The notes beneath the pieces were generated by a model. The model made no database searches, had not been told where the DNA came from, and worked only from the letters and a program-made list of their open reading frames with translations. DNA of 64,000 nt, taken from the NCBI RefSeq assembly GCF_025766255.1, contig NW_026516679.1, forward strand, positions 62,001 through 126,000. The letters are read 5' to 3'. The position numbers and the translations under genes are program-made. Within the stretch, counting starts at the first letter, position 1, and each line of letters starts with the position of its first letter. Positions 35,041 to 46,715 of the stretch are shown one piece after another. This stretch comes from Zychaea mexicana (Eukaryota > Mucoromycota > Mucoromycetes > Mucorales > Lichtheimiaceae).

Positions 35041-36293
35041 AAGCACTTCTACATCGTGCATTAACGATCCGCTACAGCGCCAGGATGACGCTTGATAGGA
35101 TAGGACGTAATTTCCTTAAACGTAATTTATTTCCGCCACAATTAGGCCCAACTCAAAAGATCTACGGTATCAGGCTATTGGTGCAAACCGGGTTTGCTTT
35201 TTTGCTAAATAAAACAGCTATCGATATTCAGTGGGTGCCTCTGTATTATAATGTCTGATAAGCTTTCTACTTTTCCACACCCATGTATGCTTATGCCCAT
35301 CACTATCGAATTATGAGATTCCGTTACTTGATTCCGCTGATAACAAATCCCATTGACATCGGAGCCATTTGCTTTGATATGCTCCTGATATACGAGACAT
35401 AATTTGCTTGACATTGCCGATAACTGCCCGTTGAAAATCGTTGCATTTACTTTGACTTTTTTTACACTGTTATCCTACTGATAAGCAAAACATTTTTACT
35501 TGACTTTGCTGATAACTGCCTACTTGGTTCCGGGATCAATGCTTTGTTTTCCGCTACAATGTATATGCCAATCTTAACTTTCATCTATCTTTGATTTTAT
35601 CCATTACCGCTATCATATCATTCGTTTATTGTTTTCAGCCTTTAGGAGATGTCTATATTCTATAATACAGCTTTAGTTAATTAAGCTAACTGATAGGTAT
35701 ATAGTTCTCTTCTAGGCAATAAACAAGCTCAAAATCTTATGATCACATCAAATAGTAGAAATAAGTATTGGACAGCCATGTTTCTTTCCGTCATAGTGTA
35801 TGGCATAAGAACAGCGAGGCCATTCTGCTTTATTTTGATACACGACAGTAGATGGATGGCTATATAACGCAAGCATACCTCAATATCATGTGTTAGTTGA
35901 AAAAATAGAGGATCTATCACCATATATTTTGGTGTTTGCAGAGTCCGTACTTTGATGCTGCAACAGTATGGATACTACTGCTACTTTTACTTCTGCACCA
36001 TATACAACTTTACTAACTTAGCACAAATAAAAACTCGTTTTTGTTTTCTATAAATGGAGTTGTGAGTTGAGGTGCATTGTACTAGAATTAGCATGCTGTG
36101 CATTCGACATAGGAAAAACGGATCAAACAGATCAAACTGATCGCAAACTTTTGAACCGTTTTTGATCCGGATCAGCAATCTCGAATCCGAATCCGTTTCG
36201 TTTCGTAAAAAATGCAATCTTAATCCGTTTCATTCCAATTCGAAACGAAACGGACCAGCCAATCCGGATTTTCTGAGTACCCCTATGCAGCAT

Positions 36294-37479
36294 CTACTGA
36301 GCGTAACAACGATGCTTTGATCAATAATTATTCTCCATCTGTTAAATATAATGACACATATTCACTTAATACAACGACGATGCTCTACTGAAGACTGCGC
36401 CCTACGAAAAAAAATCGCAGCATTAATCATTTTTTAATTATGAGTGACACAAAAAGGTAGAGGAGAGGGAACAGTGGTGGGAGCATTTTCTTTCTAAATA
36501 AGTTTTAAATGATAATTCTCTTATAGAAAGCAGCTTTATAAGAATAGAGCATCACTGTTGTCATAACGAATGTTTAAAAAAAGTGCTCATAGTAAGATTT
36601 TCAAATGTTTCATTATGAACATCTTGTTTTATGTTGTATCTGCTTCCACGGTTTCTATATATTTTTTCCAAGTGCACGACATCAATCTCACCAGATTTTA
36701 CTTTTAGAACTAATAGAAAGCTCGAGGAATTTAGTACAACAAGTTAATTCAAACGAAAAAACAGATAAATTCAAGTGATCAAATTAGGTAAACCAGCCAG
36801 CAATTGAGTCGAAATAGAAGGACAGCAACTCTACACACACACGTTCTTTAACCTTGGCCAAATGAGTTCGTAGCAGCGTTGCCTCCAGTAATCGACCCAT
36901 ACAAACATGTTGTATTGCAGAAAACACTGCCACTAATGAACGTTCTCTGATGAACTTTCTTACTAACAACACCGCACGAATATATGAAGAAGAAAAAACG
37001 GCGTAATCAGTTCAGTACGTATTTACTGTTGTATCTGAAAGTTTTGCTCACTAGTATGTTGTTTCCCTTTTATCTACAGATCTAACCCTTATTCACATTT
37101 TTTCTTATATAGAAGAAGACTTGTTAATATGTATACTTCCTCAAGCCTGGTATTTATTTTCAAAAGAGATTTAAAAAATATGTAATAAGATGTGGATGGG
37201 ACAGATGCTGATGATGTTATACTTCTATATATCGATTAGGTGTAAACAATTTTTGTTTTGCGAGGCAAGTATACAAGAGTGCAGCTACGATCGAATAGAG
37301 CAGGCAGACCATGACGCCAAAATGGAGCCTGTGTATGGGGACGATGCAATCCTTGCTGTATGGAAGGATTACTAGGTGGTAAACTGGCAGATTTCTAAAC
37401 CAGAACGACTCAAAATCCGTCTCATTCTTCTTCAAAAACTCGAAAAAAGTGAAGACGTGTTCTACATATTGCCGGTCGA
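36294..37479. other. No gene recognised
   Basis: AT-rich sequence between hAT-3 and the CACTA-2 C-terminal half. Short ORFs without family signatures. Confidence 0.5.
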
Positions 37480-38565
37480 TTAAAAGCTTGTGTGTGAAAA
37501 AGTAGAGGATGCGACTAGGTTGGGGTTCGCCGCCAGCAAAAACAACGCGGACGTACAGTATGTGCTCACGCGCATGTGGCGAGTCATCTCCGATATGAAC
37601 TGTTGACCTATCAGCTCGATCTTCGGGAACTTGTAGATCACGTCGTACACAAGATTGTGTGCTTCTTGACTAAGCGGGAAATAATGGCCACTGTTGATAC
37701 TTCGATAATACTCGACCAAGCAGCGGTAATGACGTAGGTCTATGTGTATTTCCTTGCCTGTTTGTAAAGGGTAGCTTGATGGAGGCAGCAGCTCTGATTC
37801 ACGCACCAATAGCCCTTGGCGACGACGATTCAGCTCCAAATCAGAAGCGTCCAAGAACGATTGCACATCAAACATAGTCATTTCGGCCGAAACGTTCCTT
37901 TGCAGCGGTACAAGAAGACTGGCAATTGATGCAACCATGGGTTCATTGCAATACTGTCGCTGATATTGATGCACAAGATCGTTGCCATACACATCCATCA
38001 AGAACTGCCTCATATACGTCACTTCAAAAAGGTCCCTCCAATTAATATTCTGGTTCTTGACGATACCATTATACCATTCGAAACTGAAGAGCCAAAATCC
38101 ATAGCAAGGACCGAAATCGAGGACAGTATCGCGAATATGGCCATGGAGGTGCATGTCTGGCGTGATAAACTCTGGGGCGTACAGTCCGACGTACTTTTTG
38201 CAAAACTGCAGTAAGCGGATTTGAGTAATGTCGACATCGGCAATCTTGATTGAGGGTTGGCAAAGGATACGTGCAGCTTCGACGAACTTGAGCCAGTTAT
38301 CGTAATGTTCACCAAGTAGCTTTGACTTGAGCAGAACAGGGGAAAGCACAACTGTCTATGTTCGCCATTCATCCGATGTCATACCAGCGAACTAGGTAGC
38401 AATACAGCCAAATCCAACAGTATATCCCGGTGGCAGTACAACCTTTTCCAGCTCCGTCTCCATATCCACCAAATGCTCTTTTGTCAAAAGTCCTTGCTCA
38501 ACCCAAGCTTTTGCCATTCGTGAAGCGGTATTAGAAAACAGATTGTGCATGGAGTCAATGATATA
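37480..38565 (-). pseudogene. CACTA-2 Tnp2 transposase, C-terminal half
   Basis: Minus strand. Starts at YIIDSMHNLFSNTAS directly after the insertion site of the 9.9-kb element. It continues through KAWVEQGLLTKEHLVDME, a frame change near 38380, TPDMHLHGHIRDT, DFGPCYGFWLFSFEWYNG and ELLPPSSYPLQTG to a stop at 37480. The same domains in the same order occur in CACTA-1 (8819-10050). The N-terminal half is at 48494-49885 on the same strand, so one gene was split by an insertion. Confidence 0.87.
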
Positions 38566-38578
38566 GGATTTAAAATCC

Positions 38579-39156
38579 AATCCCAGACACGGGCTCAAAA
38601 ATTTTCGCGAACGGGATTTTTTTTTTTCGCTCATGGGATTTTTTTTTGTTTATGGGATTTACCATTTCGTTCGCGGGCTTTCTTTTTTGCCAATGAGATT
38701 TTCCATTTGGCCAACGGCGTTTTGATTTGGCCAACAGCATTTTATTTCGCTAATGGCCCCTTTTTTCGCTAATGGCATTTTCACTTGGTCAACGGCCCTC
38801 TTTTTCGCTAACGGCATTACTAATTTGCTTACAGCAGTTTATTTCGCCAACAGCATTGTCATTTAGACAACGGCCCTTCATTTGGTCAACGACATCATTA
38901 TTTCGCTTACAATTTTTTTTATTTCGCTAACGGCATTTTCATTTGGTCAACGGTCCTCTTTTTTGCTAACAACATTACTAATTTGCTTACAGCATTTTTT
39001 TTCATCAACAGCATCGTCACTTGGCCAACAGCCCCTCATTTGGCTTACAGCATTTTTGTTTCGCCCATGGTATTGTCGCTTGGCTAGCAGCATTTTTAGC
39101 TATTAGTCACTGCTTTTTGGTGCCTACGCCTTGTACTCATTTAAGCAAGGTGCTTT
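38579..39156 (+). repeat. Left terminal inverted repeat of the 9.9-kb element
   Basis: About 578 bp. After the terminal 35 bp it consists of a degenerate tandem repeat of roughly 20-25 bp: first GGGATTTTTTTTTCGCTCAT types, then TTGGCCAACAGCATTTT and TTCGCTAACGGCATTTT types, about twenty copies. The inner end is TAGTCACTGCTTTTTGGTGCC. It aligns with the reverse complement of 47881-48480 along its length. Confidence 0.9.
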
Positions 39157-39331
39157 AAGCAACGTAGTACTGTGACCCGTAATATCGCCGAGAATACATA
39201 TGCTGTAACTCTTTACTTGTCGACTATATACAGACATCTTCTGTGCAAATGCAACTTGACCTTAAAACATGCAATGCACTATTCCTGGAGCCCGCACAGA
39301 CAATGTGACTAAGGACAATTGAAAAGATTAC

Positions 39332-39790
39332 ATGCGCAAGCATATTCAAAATGGCAACCTTGACTACTTGGCTGACTGTGTTTTCATTGATGAAAGGTCG
39401 TTCACTAAAACGGTAACAAGAAACTCTGCTTGGTCGAGATGTGACACCGTTGTGCATGTCTGTCTTCTGTCGATGTGGACTGCATCAAAAACCCTTCTAG
39501 CAGCCATTAGCCATACTGGTTTTGTCGAGCCTACCATCAGATCAGGCAAAGGAGGAACAAAAGCAGTTGTTTTGGAAAGCGTGATGGATGTCCTCGATGA
39601 AGATGTATGTCGTGGTGATAATTCTGTTTGTGACAATGCACCTATTTATACACCAGGATTTTGAGTAGTCGAAAAGCGCAGATACCATCTTGTCATCCTG
39701 CCCCCTATTCGCCTTTTTAGAACCTGATCGAAGAGTTTTTCTCAAGGTGAAGGCTCTTTACAAACAAGCCATCATCAAGGATTGATGTAC
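39332..39790 (+). pseudogene. IS630/Tc1-like transposase fragment
   Basis: Reads LADCVFIDERSFTKTVTRNSAWSRCD, AAISHTGFVEP, VCDNAPIYTPGF, then in broken frames NLIEEFFSR. Each piece matches transposase A of the same element (CVFVDEASVTANMRRNHAWSRAG, AICSTGIVKA, VCDNARIHTA, NLIEEFFSK). Stops and frame changes after 39660. N-terminal part missing. Confidence 0.8.
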
Positions 39791-40331
39791 AAGAAGAGCA
39801 GGCAGCAGAAGAGTAAGTGAAAGGGAAGGAAGCATAAGGGCCAGAAGTTCCAGAATGGGAGAGGCGTTTGGCGGATGCCATCAGGTGCGTTCCTTGAAAG
39901 ATAATATTGCACGGATCACGCATTCCACTACTTTCTTTCCCATTGTCTTGCACAAGAAGACAGCCTGTAGTTATGAGGCAACAACAGCAATTCCCCACTT
40001 ACCTTTCGCGTTATCTCTATAACCACGTTTGTATTCACCTTTCTGTGATTTATCTTCATACCAATCTCTGTGTCTTACTGTATTCTATTTATCAACAACT
40101 ACTCTCGACAATATATTATGCTTATATTTCTCAAACTCTCAGTAGGATTCTAGGCGTAAATGGCTTTATTTAGTGTTCAGTAAGTCATGTGTCAGCATTA
40201 ATAAGCAAGCGAGTGCAGCGAACGATAGATTTCGTATTTGCCGAAGCGAAGTGGCGTTCAGGATGATGAATAAATAAAAACGATATGCATTAGCCTCTTA
40301 CTAATTTACATAAAGCATGTTTGCTACAGTA

Positions 40332-40622
40332 CTAACCATCTGGATCTTCTCCACGTTCTATGCGTGCTGCCATGATTTGATCATTTGTTTTATAGATTTC
40401 TGCCTCTATTTGGAGAGCAGTGGCAATGGTGATTCCAACGGCATCAGCTACTTCTCTACGACTAGCGTGCAGCCACTCCCTTGTACAATAGCGTAGCGCG
40501 ATGTACTTGACAGACTACTCTGATGTATGATAACTATTGTCTGGGACAATGGCTGTATCGTCCGAAGGAGGAGGCGAAGGCGTCGGTGAGCGAGGTACAG
40601 CTGCATCGTCGTTTGAAGACAT
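40332..40622 (-). pseudogene. Small helix-turn-helix-like protein, one in-frame TAG
   Basis: 97 codons on the minus strand from ATG 40622. Ser/Pro-rich start (PTPSPPPSDD), then a TAG at 40515-40517 in SE*SVKYIALRYC, then a predicted HTH (SRREVADAVGITIATALQ) and an acidic end (RIERGEDPDG). The TAG could be a CAG to TAG change. The HTH resembles the N-terminal DNA-binding part of IS630-type transposases, but no catalytic domain follows, so it may be a separate regulator or a truncated copy. Confidence 0.5.
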
Positions 40623-41157
40623 AGGAATATGAATGAGTGAATGAGGTGAAAAAGCCTTCATTCTTAGGGCATATCTATATATACCTGCAACCTGAAATGG
40701 CGTTTTTGACGAGAATACAAGTCCAAAAATCTCTCCGATTTAGATGACAGTCCTTTAAGCACTATCGAATAATTTCATGGAAGATTATCTGCAAGTAGAG
40801 TGTAATGCTTTTGCTTTTATACATATAGAAATGCTCTATGCGACGCAACATGCCATTTTCATTTTTTTAATCTTTTTATCATTTTGAAAACTAAGAATCA
40901 GACATTGTCAACCATCTAGCGAGTGACAATGGCCTCATCTTGTTATATGATAGAAGCATCTATATAGCTTTATATTTTACGCCTTGTTTTTGTTTGGCTA
41001 TCTTTTCGATGAAAAAGGACTATGTAGAATAAAAGATATTTGTATGACAGCCCAAAAAGGAATATCCTGCAAATGATGAGTTTCTCTTGAAATTGGTATT
41101 TACAAAAATAAGTTCTCACCCCACTTTCATCCCAATCCTCTTTCTGTACACTGTACT

Positions 41158-41403
41158 ATGGGAAGAGTAAGAAATAACAAACCAAAGAAGCACTCAAGCA
41201 CCACGAAACGTGTGGCTAAAACGTTGGAGGCACCTACTGTTGAAGAACTCGAATCAGCTGTCGAAGAACTACACTCTTTGACAGAAAATATTGAAGAAGC
41301 TCAGCAAAACTGGGTTCCTACTGAGTATGATGTTGCCATCCTGGCAAAAGCATTGGAGCAGCTAAACCTTGGATCATCAAGCAATCAAACTGGTAATGTC
41401 TAG
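41158..41403 (+). CDS. Small protein of unknown function (81 residues)
   Basis: Starts MGRVRNNKPKKHSSTTKR (basic), then an acidic helical part (VEELESAVEELHSLTENIEEA) and VAILAKALEQLNLGSS. Uninterrupted, in a pyrimidine-rich promoter-like context about 280 bp upstream of transposase A and on the same strand. Part of the 9.9-kb element. No homologue recognised; an accessory DNA-binding role is a guess from the basic start. Confidence 0.5.
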   Translation: MGRVRNNKPKKHSSTTKRVAKTLEAPTVEELESAVEELHSLTENIEEAQQNWVPTEYDVAILAKALEQLNLGSSSNQTGNV

Positions 41404-41681
41404 AAGAACAGAGAAACGGCGAACACGTCACCTTAGCGCTAAAAGTGAAAAGAGTGTATCAACTATTCATATCCGTAGCCACGTACACGGAAGAGCTAAC
41501 CAAATTGTATAGGTGAAACAAGAGAGGAACAACGCTAAGTTTAGCCGTCGTACATCACATATTAGAAATAAATTTGTTTAAGCTCTACGTATGTCTTGTA
41601 CTCTGTTTGCACAAAAAGCCTCTATAAATATTGGTACCTGTTGCGCCTTTATTCCCCCTATTAAAATCAATAAACTCGACT

Positions 41682-43348
41682 ATGAAAACACGCTCCCAAG
41701 CACGATCTGAAACACACCAGCAATCACGCCCTCAGCAAGGGAACATCTCCAACCTTCAAACAAAAAAAATTATCAAAAAACGATCCACAAAAAAGTCGCC
41801 ATTGAAGCGCTTAATTAAAGCGATGAGTGATATGGATATAGTTGATACCCAACAGCCCTTTGGTATATACTTGCCTTCCTTTTAGATGAGAATATGCATG
41901 CATTGTATTTGTCAATTTTCTTATAGGATCTTATAAACAGCCAATACCACATCCACCAGCATTTATAATGAGGATACAAACATGGAATCAGTTGATATTG
42001 TCCATGAAGAAGAGCTCGACGATGCACCGAGTCAATATTAAATCAGTTACTTTCCGATCGAACAATCCCGTCTGATACAGCCAAACGATGGTATCGACTC
42101 TTCTGACGATGCTGGCACCAGCAGCTCTGAAGAGGAGGAAGGTGAAGAGCTAACAGTGCTTTCAGTTCGCGCTGGCTCTCCTCCCGTCAGTTCGAGTAGC
42201 AGCGATGTCATTGAGCATCAAAGAGCCAGAAAAAAGACCACCACAACGCCTACCACCCGACGTGGACCAAGTACGCCACATTCCCTGCAGCAGATGCTAC
42301 AAACTCTGTTGTTACGCGCTGCTGGCGCCAAGTACCGCACCATATCTCGTGTATCAGGTGTTGCCAAATCTAGCATCTTCGATCACAAAAAGAGATATGC
42401 AGAACGTGATGGAAATGCAAATCCCATCAAACATAAAGGAAAATCATTGCCAAAAATCACTAAGGAAGGCAGTAATTTCCTTGTGGAGACGGTGACTACT
42501 GCAAATACAGTGACGTTAGAGCAGATTAAGATGCTATACTTTAATCGCTTCTCTGTGCTACTTGACGCATCTACCATATATCGCCATTTAGTAGAGAAAT
42601 GCCGAATCACGATCAAGCGTGCTCATCCGTACCCAGAGCGGCGTACCGACGAAACAACAAAAGACTTGCGCTTCAATTTCGTTCAACAGTATATTAGCAG
42701 CAATATACTGGACTATAAGAATAATTGCGTATTTGTCGACGAAGCATCGGTGACCGCAAATATGCGACGCAACCATGCATGGTCACGAGCTGGAGAGGTG
42801 GCGCATGTTAAAGTACCGCACATGTATGCTCGCTCGCGCTCCATGCTTGTAGCCATCTGCTCCACAGGCATTGTTAAAGCATGCACAAAAATCAACAGGG
42901 GAGGAACGGGAGGTGGAACAAAAACTGTCCACTTCTTCGCCTTTTTGAAGCAAGTAATGGACGAACTTGATCAGCGAGACTTGCAGGATAAAGGCTGGAA
43001 TATTGTATGCGACAATGCCAGAATACATACAGCCAATTACATCAGCAACGAGGTCACAGAACGTAGCTACAGGCTCGTCTTTTTGCCCCGGTATTCACCA
43101 TTTTTAAATCTGATTGAGGAGTTTTTCTCCAAAGTCAAGGTGCTTTACTGGCAAATCGACTTGGCACAACACGAGCAACAGCAGCAACAACAACAACAGC
43201 AACAATCGCAGCAGCAAGGTGTAGTAAAGACGGTGGAGCAACGTTTGGCTGACTCTATGAAGAGAGTCAAAAAGAAGACTTTGAGAACTACACTGCCCAT
43301 TCGATTACGTTCTTTGATCGATGCCTTGCTCGTGAAGACAACCTGTAA
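41682..43348 (+). pseudogene. Transposase A of the 9.9-kb element, IS630/DDE_3 type
   Basis: Exon 1 41682-41862 (MKTRSQARSETH, Lys-rich), intron 41863-41940 (78 nt, GTATAT...AACAG), exon 2 from 41941. The frame is open except for TAA 42039-42041 (SQY*ISYF; Gln would fit). An acidic linker (SSSEEEEGEE) is followed by HTH (RAAGAKYRTISRVSGVAKSS). The DDE core is VFVDEASVTANMRRNHAWS, VCDNARIHTA and LPRYSPFLNLIEEFFSKVK, with both Asp and the Glu present. A poly-Gln tract (43168-43215) precedes the end. Near 43300 one extra base moves the likely true end, FFDRCLAREDNL, into another frame (stop 43346-43348). The catalytic core is intact; only two simple lesions are visible. Confidence 0.82.
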
Positions 43349-43603
43349 CTGTTCGCACATTTCCTGTATCCTTTATATCCTCCATATACTATATCCCTAC
43401 ACCACCACCAGTTACACTATATCACTTTTTGTTCTTTTAATCAAGTTTACATCGACTATATGTACTTTTGACTTAGGCAGCAGCTAGGGAAAAAAGGAAA
43501 GTGAAGAAAGAAGTTAAGCGGGCGGAAGAGAAAAAGGCAGCAGGAAGAAACATGTTAAGTAGGTAGCATAAATAAGAGAGTGAGATGACAGATGAAGTGG
43601 GAC

Positions 43604-43730
43604 AATAAAGAGAAGAAGCATAACGAGTAAGGAGGGACAGGCGACTATTAAGAGAAGAAGCATAATGAGTAAGGAGGGATAGGCGACAATAAAAAGAAGA
43701 AGCATAAAGAGTAAGGAGGGACAGGCGGAG
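43604..43730. repeat. Three tandem copies of a ~42-bp repeat
   Basis: Units AGAGAAGAAGCATAA...GAGTAAGGAGGGACAGGCGA at 43604, 43647 and 43689, in the space between the convergent genes A and B. Possibly a shared 3' region; function unknown. Confidence 0.75.
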
Positions 43731-44558
43731 ATAAAATGTGGATGGTAAAAGAGTGACTGGAGAAAAAGTACAAAGGAAGGGAGGGCATTTATAGACACTG
43801 ACCACAGGAACAATCAAAGCAGGTAATGCACGCTTGTAGATCAGGTGCTTGCATACTGCTAATGACTGCTCCCATGCGCGTCCAAAGAGTGTCAGTTAAC
43901 GTCAGTGCATCTTGCTCCATTGGTCGATGTCGCTTGGCACTCAATGCAACGTGTTTGAACAAGATTTCGGCAGGATTGAGCACCCCACTACAATGTGGCA
44001 AAAACACTGCTTTGTAGTCTTTGGCTTCAACCACTTGACAAATCGTCGCCTTTGTCTCTTCTGGGACATCGTCAAAGACAATGCTCCGGGAACGAAGCTT
44101 CTTCACATCCATCTCGGCAAAGAGTCTGCGAAGGAACTTCTTGACATCGTCGTTGTTAGTGGGCCCTTCGTAGTTTTTGTTGCTAAAGTAGAGGACCTCA
44201 CTACGAGTAAAGCCAACGAGGAACGTGGAGGTGGTTTCCAAGGGTTCCAAGGGCTTAACCTTGGGCTCGTGCACCTTACCAACAGCTGCTGCTTTCTGTG
44301 CCCTCACTTGCGTCTTCTTGGCATCAGTGTAAGTACGATTGCTGTTGATGTGGTAAGCCATTTCACCAACAAGAACACAAGTGGCTGCACTGACACCTTG
44401 CTCATATACACTGGAGACTGGTTGTTATATTAAAAATTATGAAAAAAGTAACAATTAAAAAAATTTATATCAACTTAAAAATAAAATAAAAATTGAATTT
44501 TTTATTTTATAAAAAAGATAAACTTCAGAAGATTTAAATTTAAAAGTTTATTTGAAAA

Positions 44559-44931
44559 ATGGTTCTCTTCAATAAAAATATTCTTATATATAAATCATCT
44601 TTAATTAAATCTTTTGAAAATATTATGTATGAGGTTAAAAAAAAATATTTTGAAACTGAAATATTATCTGACCCCAAAAATAAAAAGAAATTATTTGATA
44701 ATATTATAAAAGAAAACATGGAAAAAGTTAATAATAATTACTTTTAGTATGAAAATAGTAGTAGTAATATATGCATATATATACATAAAGAGGAAAAAAA
44801 CAAGGATATATATGTCACCAAAAATAACCAAAAATGGTGATAAAAAGAAATTTGTATGTACAAAACATAATCCTAATCATATCCCAAGAAAAAAAAACAA
44901 AAAAAAACAAAAAAAACCAAAAATACAATAA
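44559..44931 (+). pseudogene. AT-rich ORF remnants inside the 1,377-bp element
   Basis: Two adjacent reading frames: 62 codons (MVLFNKNILIYKSSLIKSF) and 60 codons (KKKFVCTKHNPNHIPRKKN with a Lys-rich end). Codon use is as AT-biased as the chromodomain transposases. No catalytic motif; possibly the N-terminal remnant of a transposase or accessory protein. Unrecognised. Confidence 0.4.
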
Positions 44932-45221
44932 AAATAATAGAAAGGAATAAAAATGATATTAAAAAAATCAAAAAAAGAAAAATAAAAAAACTTTTTATTT
45001 GTAATGCAGGTGAAATAAATCTTTGGAAAATAATTACCAAACTCACAACTTAAATAAATCAGTTATGAAAATTAATAAACAGGGCTATTATCTTTATAAT
45101 CAATATTTCAATTATAATATGCCCCGAGTATGTCATTTTTTCTTTTTGTCAGGAAGGTAATACAAATCCTTTGTATTATGCCTTCCTTATATTATAATAA
45201 TTAATATATTTAAAAAAAACA

Positions 45222-45730
45222 AAAAAACAATTCTTTTTTTCTTTTTTTCCATCTAGAAATATATTCAAAATTTTAATTTTGAAATATATTTAAGCAAGGG
45301 GGGTTCCATTACCCCTTGCTATATACGGGTGTTATACACCCGTCCGGTATATATCAAGAATTTATAATTCTTGTGTATCATAATATAATATTAAATATAA
45401 TAAACATCATACCTAAAGGTGTTAAAAGCTTGCGGTAGCGAGCTAATGTTTATTTATTATAATATTATATATCAATATTTAAATAAATTAATATATAAAT
45501 AATATGTATGTGTTTTAACACATACAGTATATATATAAGAAATTATATTTCTTTTATTATATATGACCAAATGGGTCTCTGACCCTAGAAGAAATGGTAA
45601 TAGAGCCCCATTTCTTCAATAAACAGTAAAATGATACATTTTACTTTTTATTTATATATATTTGAAAGATTAAAATCTTTCTAAATATATATTAACCAGA
45701 AGGAAAAAAAGAAGAAAGAAATTTTTTTAA
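45222..45730. repeat. Hairpin array related to S
   Basis: Ends CCATCTAG and CCAGAAGG mirror the CCGTCTGG/CCAGACGG ends of S. It contains the same GCAAGGGG...CCCCTTGC stem, CGGGTG/CACCCG, AAGAATT/AATTCTT, GAAATGG/CCATTTC and GTAAAATG/CATTTTAC stems. At 45404-45453 TAAACAT/ATGTTTA encloses two arms (ACCT/AGGT and AGCTTGC/GCGAGCT), a three-way junction. Order is similar to S but sequence differs, so stems are kept more than bases. Confidence 0.8.
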
Positions 45731-46715
45731 TTATTCTTGGATGATAAAATTATTATAATTTTATCTACTATACTGAGTATTATATTTATCAACTAGACGC
45801 CACTATGCAGACAATCTTGTATATCTACAAGCATCTCTGCCTCATCTGGGGCTTGAGCCAGACTCTTGAACGCACGGATGGTGATGCCAAGGTTCTTCTG
45901 CACATACGTCTTCAACATGGTTCGGCTCACTGCTGCTTCATCGTAGTTTCTCTGATATGCATCAGAGATATCGTTGTGTGAGGCAGCAGCGTACTGGTCG
46001 ACATATCTACAAAGAAACTTGTGCATATCTTCTGTTACGCTTTTCTTTTCTGCCTTCCGGTAAGTACTACTTTCAGCATACTTCTGCTTGTAGGTACGCA
46101 ATATGCTAGGTGTGATGCCGTTCTTCATTGCGGCTTTTCGGATTGACAATCCAGCAGCGTTCTGGAGCAGAGCATCCTGCACTATATTGTTACTGGGGGG
46201 ATCGTAGTTTCCTCTACGTACACCCGAGGCCTTGCTGCTTGTTGGCCCAGCTGCTTGGCTGTTGCGATGCATTGGCACGTCACCATCACGATCCAAATGT
46301 TGCCTCGGCTCGTCTTAAAGAGTCATTATGATGTGTATTTTGTTAGTGGCTTAGAATCTTACTCTATATATTATATTATTTCTATTGCTCTCAATATTGC
46401 ACCTGCAGCAGATTCCTCGTTCATGCTCAAGCTACTGAGGTCTCGTACAAAGTGGCTTTCCGAACTCGAAGCAGTAGCTGGAGCAGCACCGTGCACACGA
46501 GCACGCTTAGCCTGGCCTTGGGCCATATCGGAATCCAAGGTACGTTTGTTGAGTTGGTTATTGTTAGCACTCAGAAGGAAGTTGTCGAAAGAGAGAGTGT
46601 TGGCGAGAAAGAGAGTCGACTTATTCACAACGCCCATAAACATAAAGTGTATATGGTAGCACATCTTTGTTTTCATCGAGATTGACTTATATGTATATGT
46701 ATCGTATTGATTCAT

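Larger units (their letters stand above)
31871..36285 (-). mobile_element. hAT element 3, complete ends
   Basis: 4,415 bp. Ends TAGGGGT at 31871 and ACCCCTA at 36285. Target duplication TGCAGTAT (31863-31870) / TGCAGCAT (36286-36293), 7 of 8 matching. Subterminal repeats of CCGTTTCGTTT and ATCCGGAT type on both sides (31908-32035 and 36117-36272), a different motif from hAT-1/2. The transposase runs on the minus strand. Confidence 0.9.
44419..45795. mobile_element. AT-rich element, 1,377 bp, with 3-bp target duplication
   Basis: Inserted in gene B with GAC on both sides (44416-44418 and 45796-45798). Ends TGGTTGTTATATT and, inverted, TAGTTGATAAATAT. The left part holds very AT-rich ORFs and the right part a hairpin array like S. 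Composition contrasts sharply with gene B. The 3-bp duplication again suggests a PIF/Harbinger-type mechanism. Confidence 0.85.
43789..46715 (-). pseudogene. Transposase-like gene B of the 9.9-kb element, interrupted
   Basis: Exon 1 from about 46715 (true Met uncertain; LDSDMAQGQAKRARVHG is nuclear-signal-like). Intron 46314-46402 (89 nt, GTGCAA...TTAAG). Exon 2 has HTH features (NAAGLSIRKAAMKNGITPS) and KNLGITIRAFKSLAQAPDE. The AT-rich element at 44419-45795 cuts it. Removing that element and one GAC joins HSGVSS to VYEQG in frame. The C-terminal half reads VLVGEMAYHIN, FLVGFTRSEVLYF, IVFDDVPEE and FLPHCSGVLNPAEILFKHV, an IS630-like fold in which LNPAE keeps the Glu but the two Asp positions are not convincing. 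Possible catalytically altered partner of transposase A. Stop at 43789. Confidence 0.72.

Noticed and set aside
38579..39156. CRISPR-like or satellite array
   Set aside because: Repeats are degenerate with no unique spacers, and the array has an inverted partner at 47881-48480. It is a transposon terminus.
43473..43817. Two overlapping minus-strand ORFs with repeated LLxxYASS motifs
   Set aside because: They are translations of the three 42-bp tandem repeats and not conserved coding sequence.
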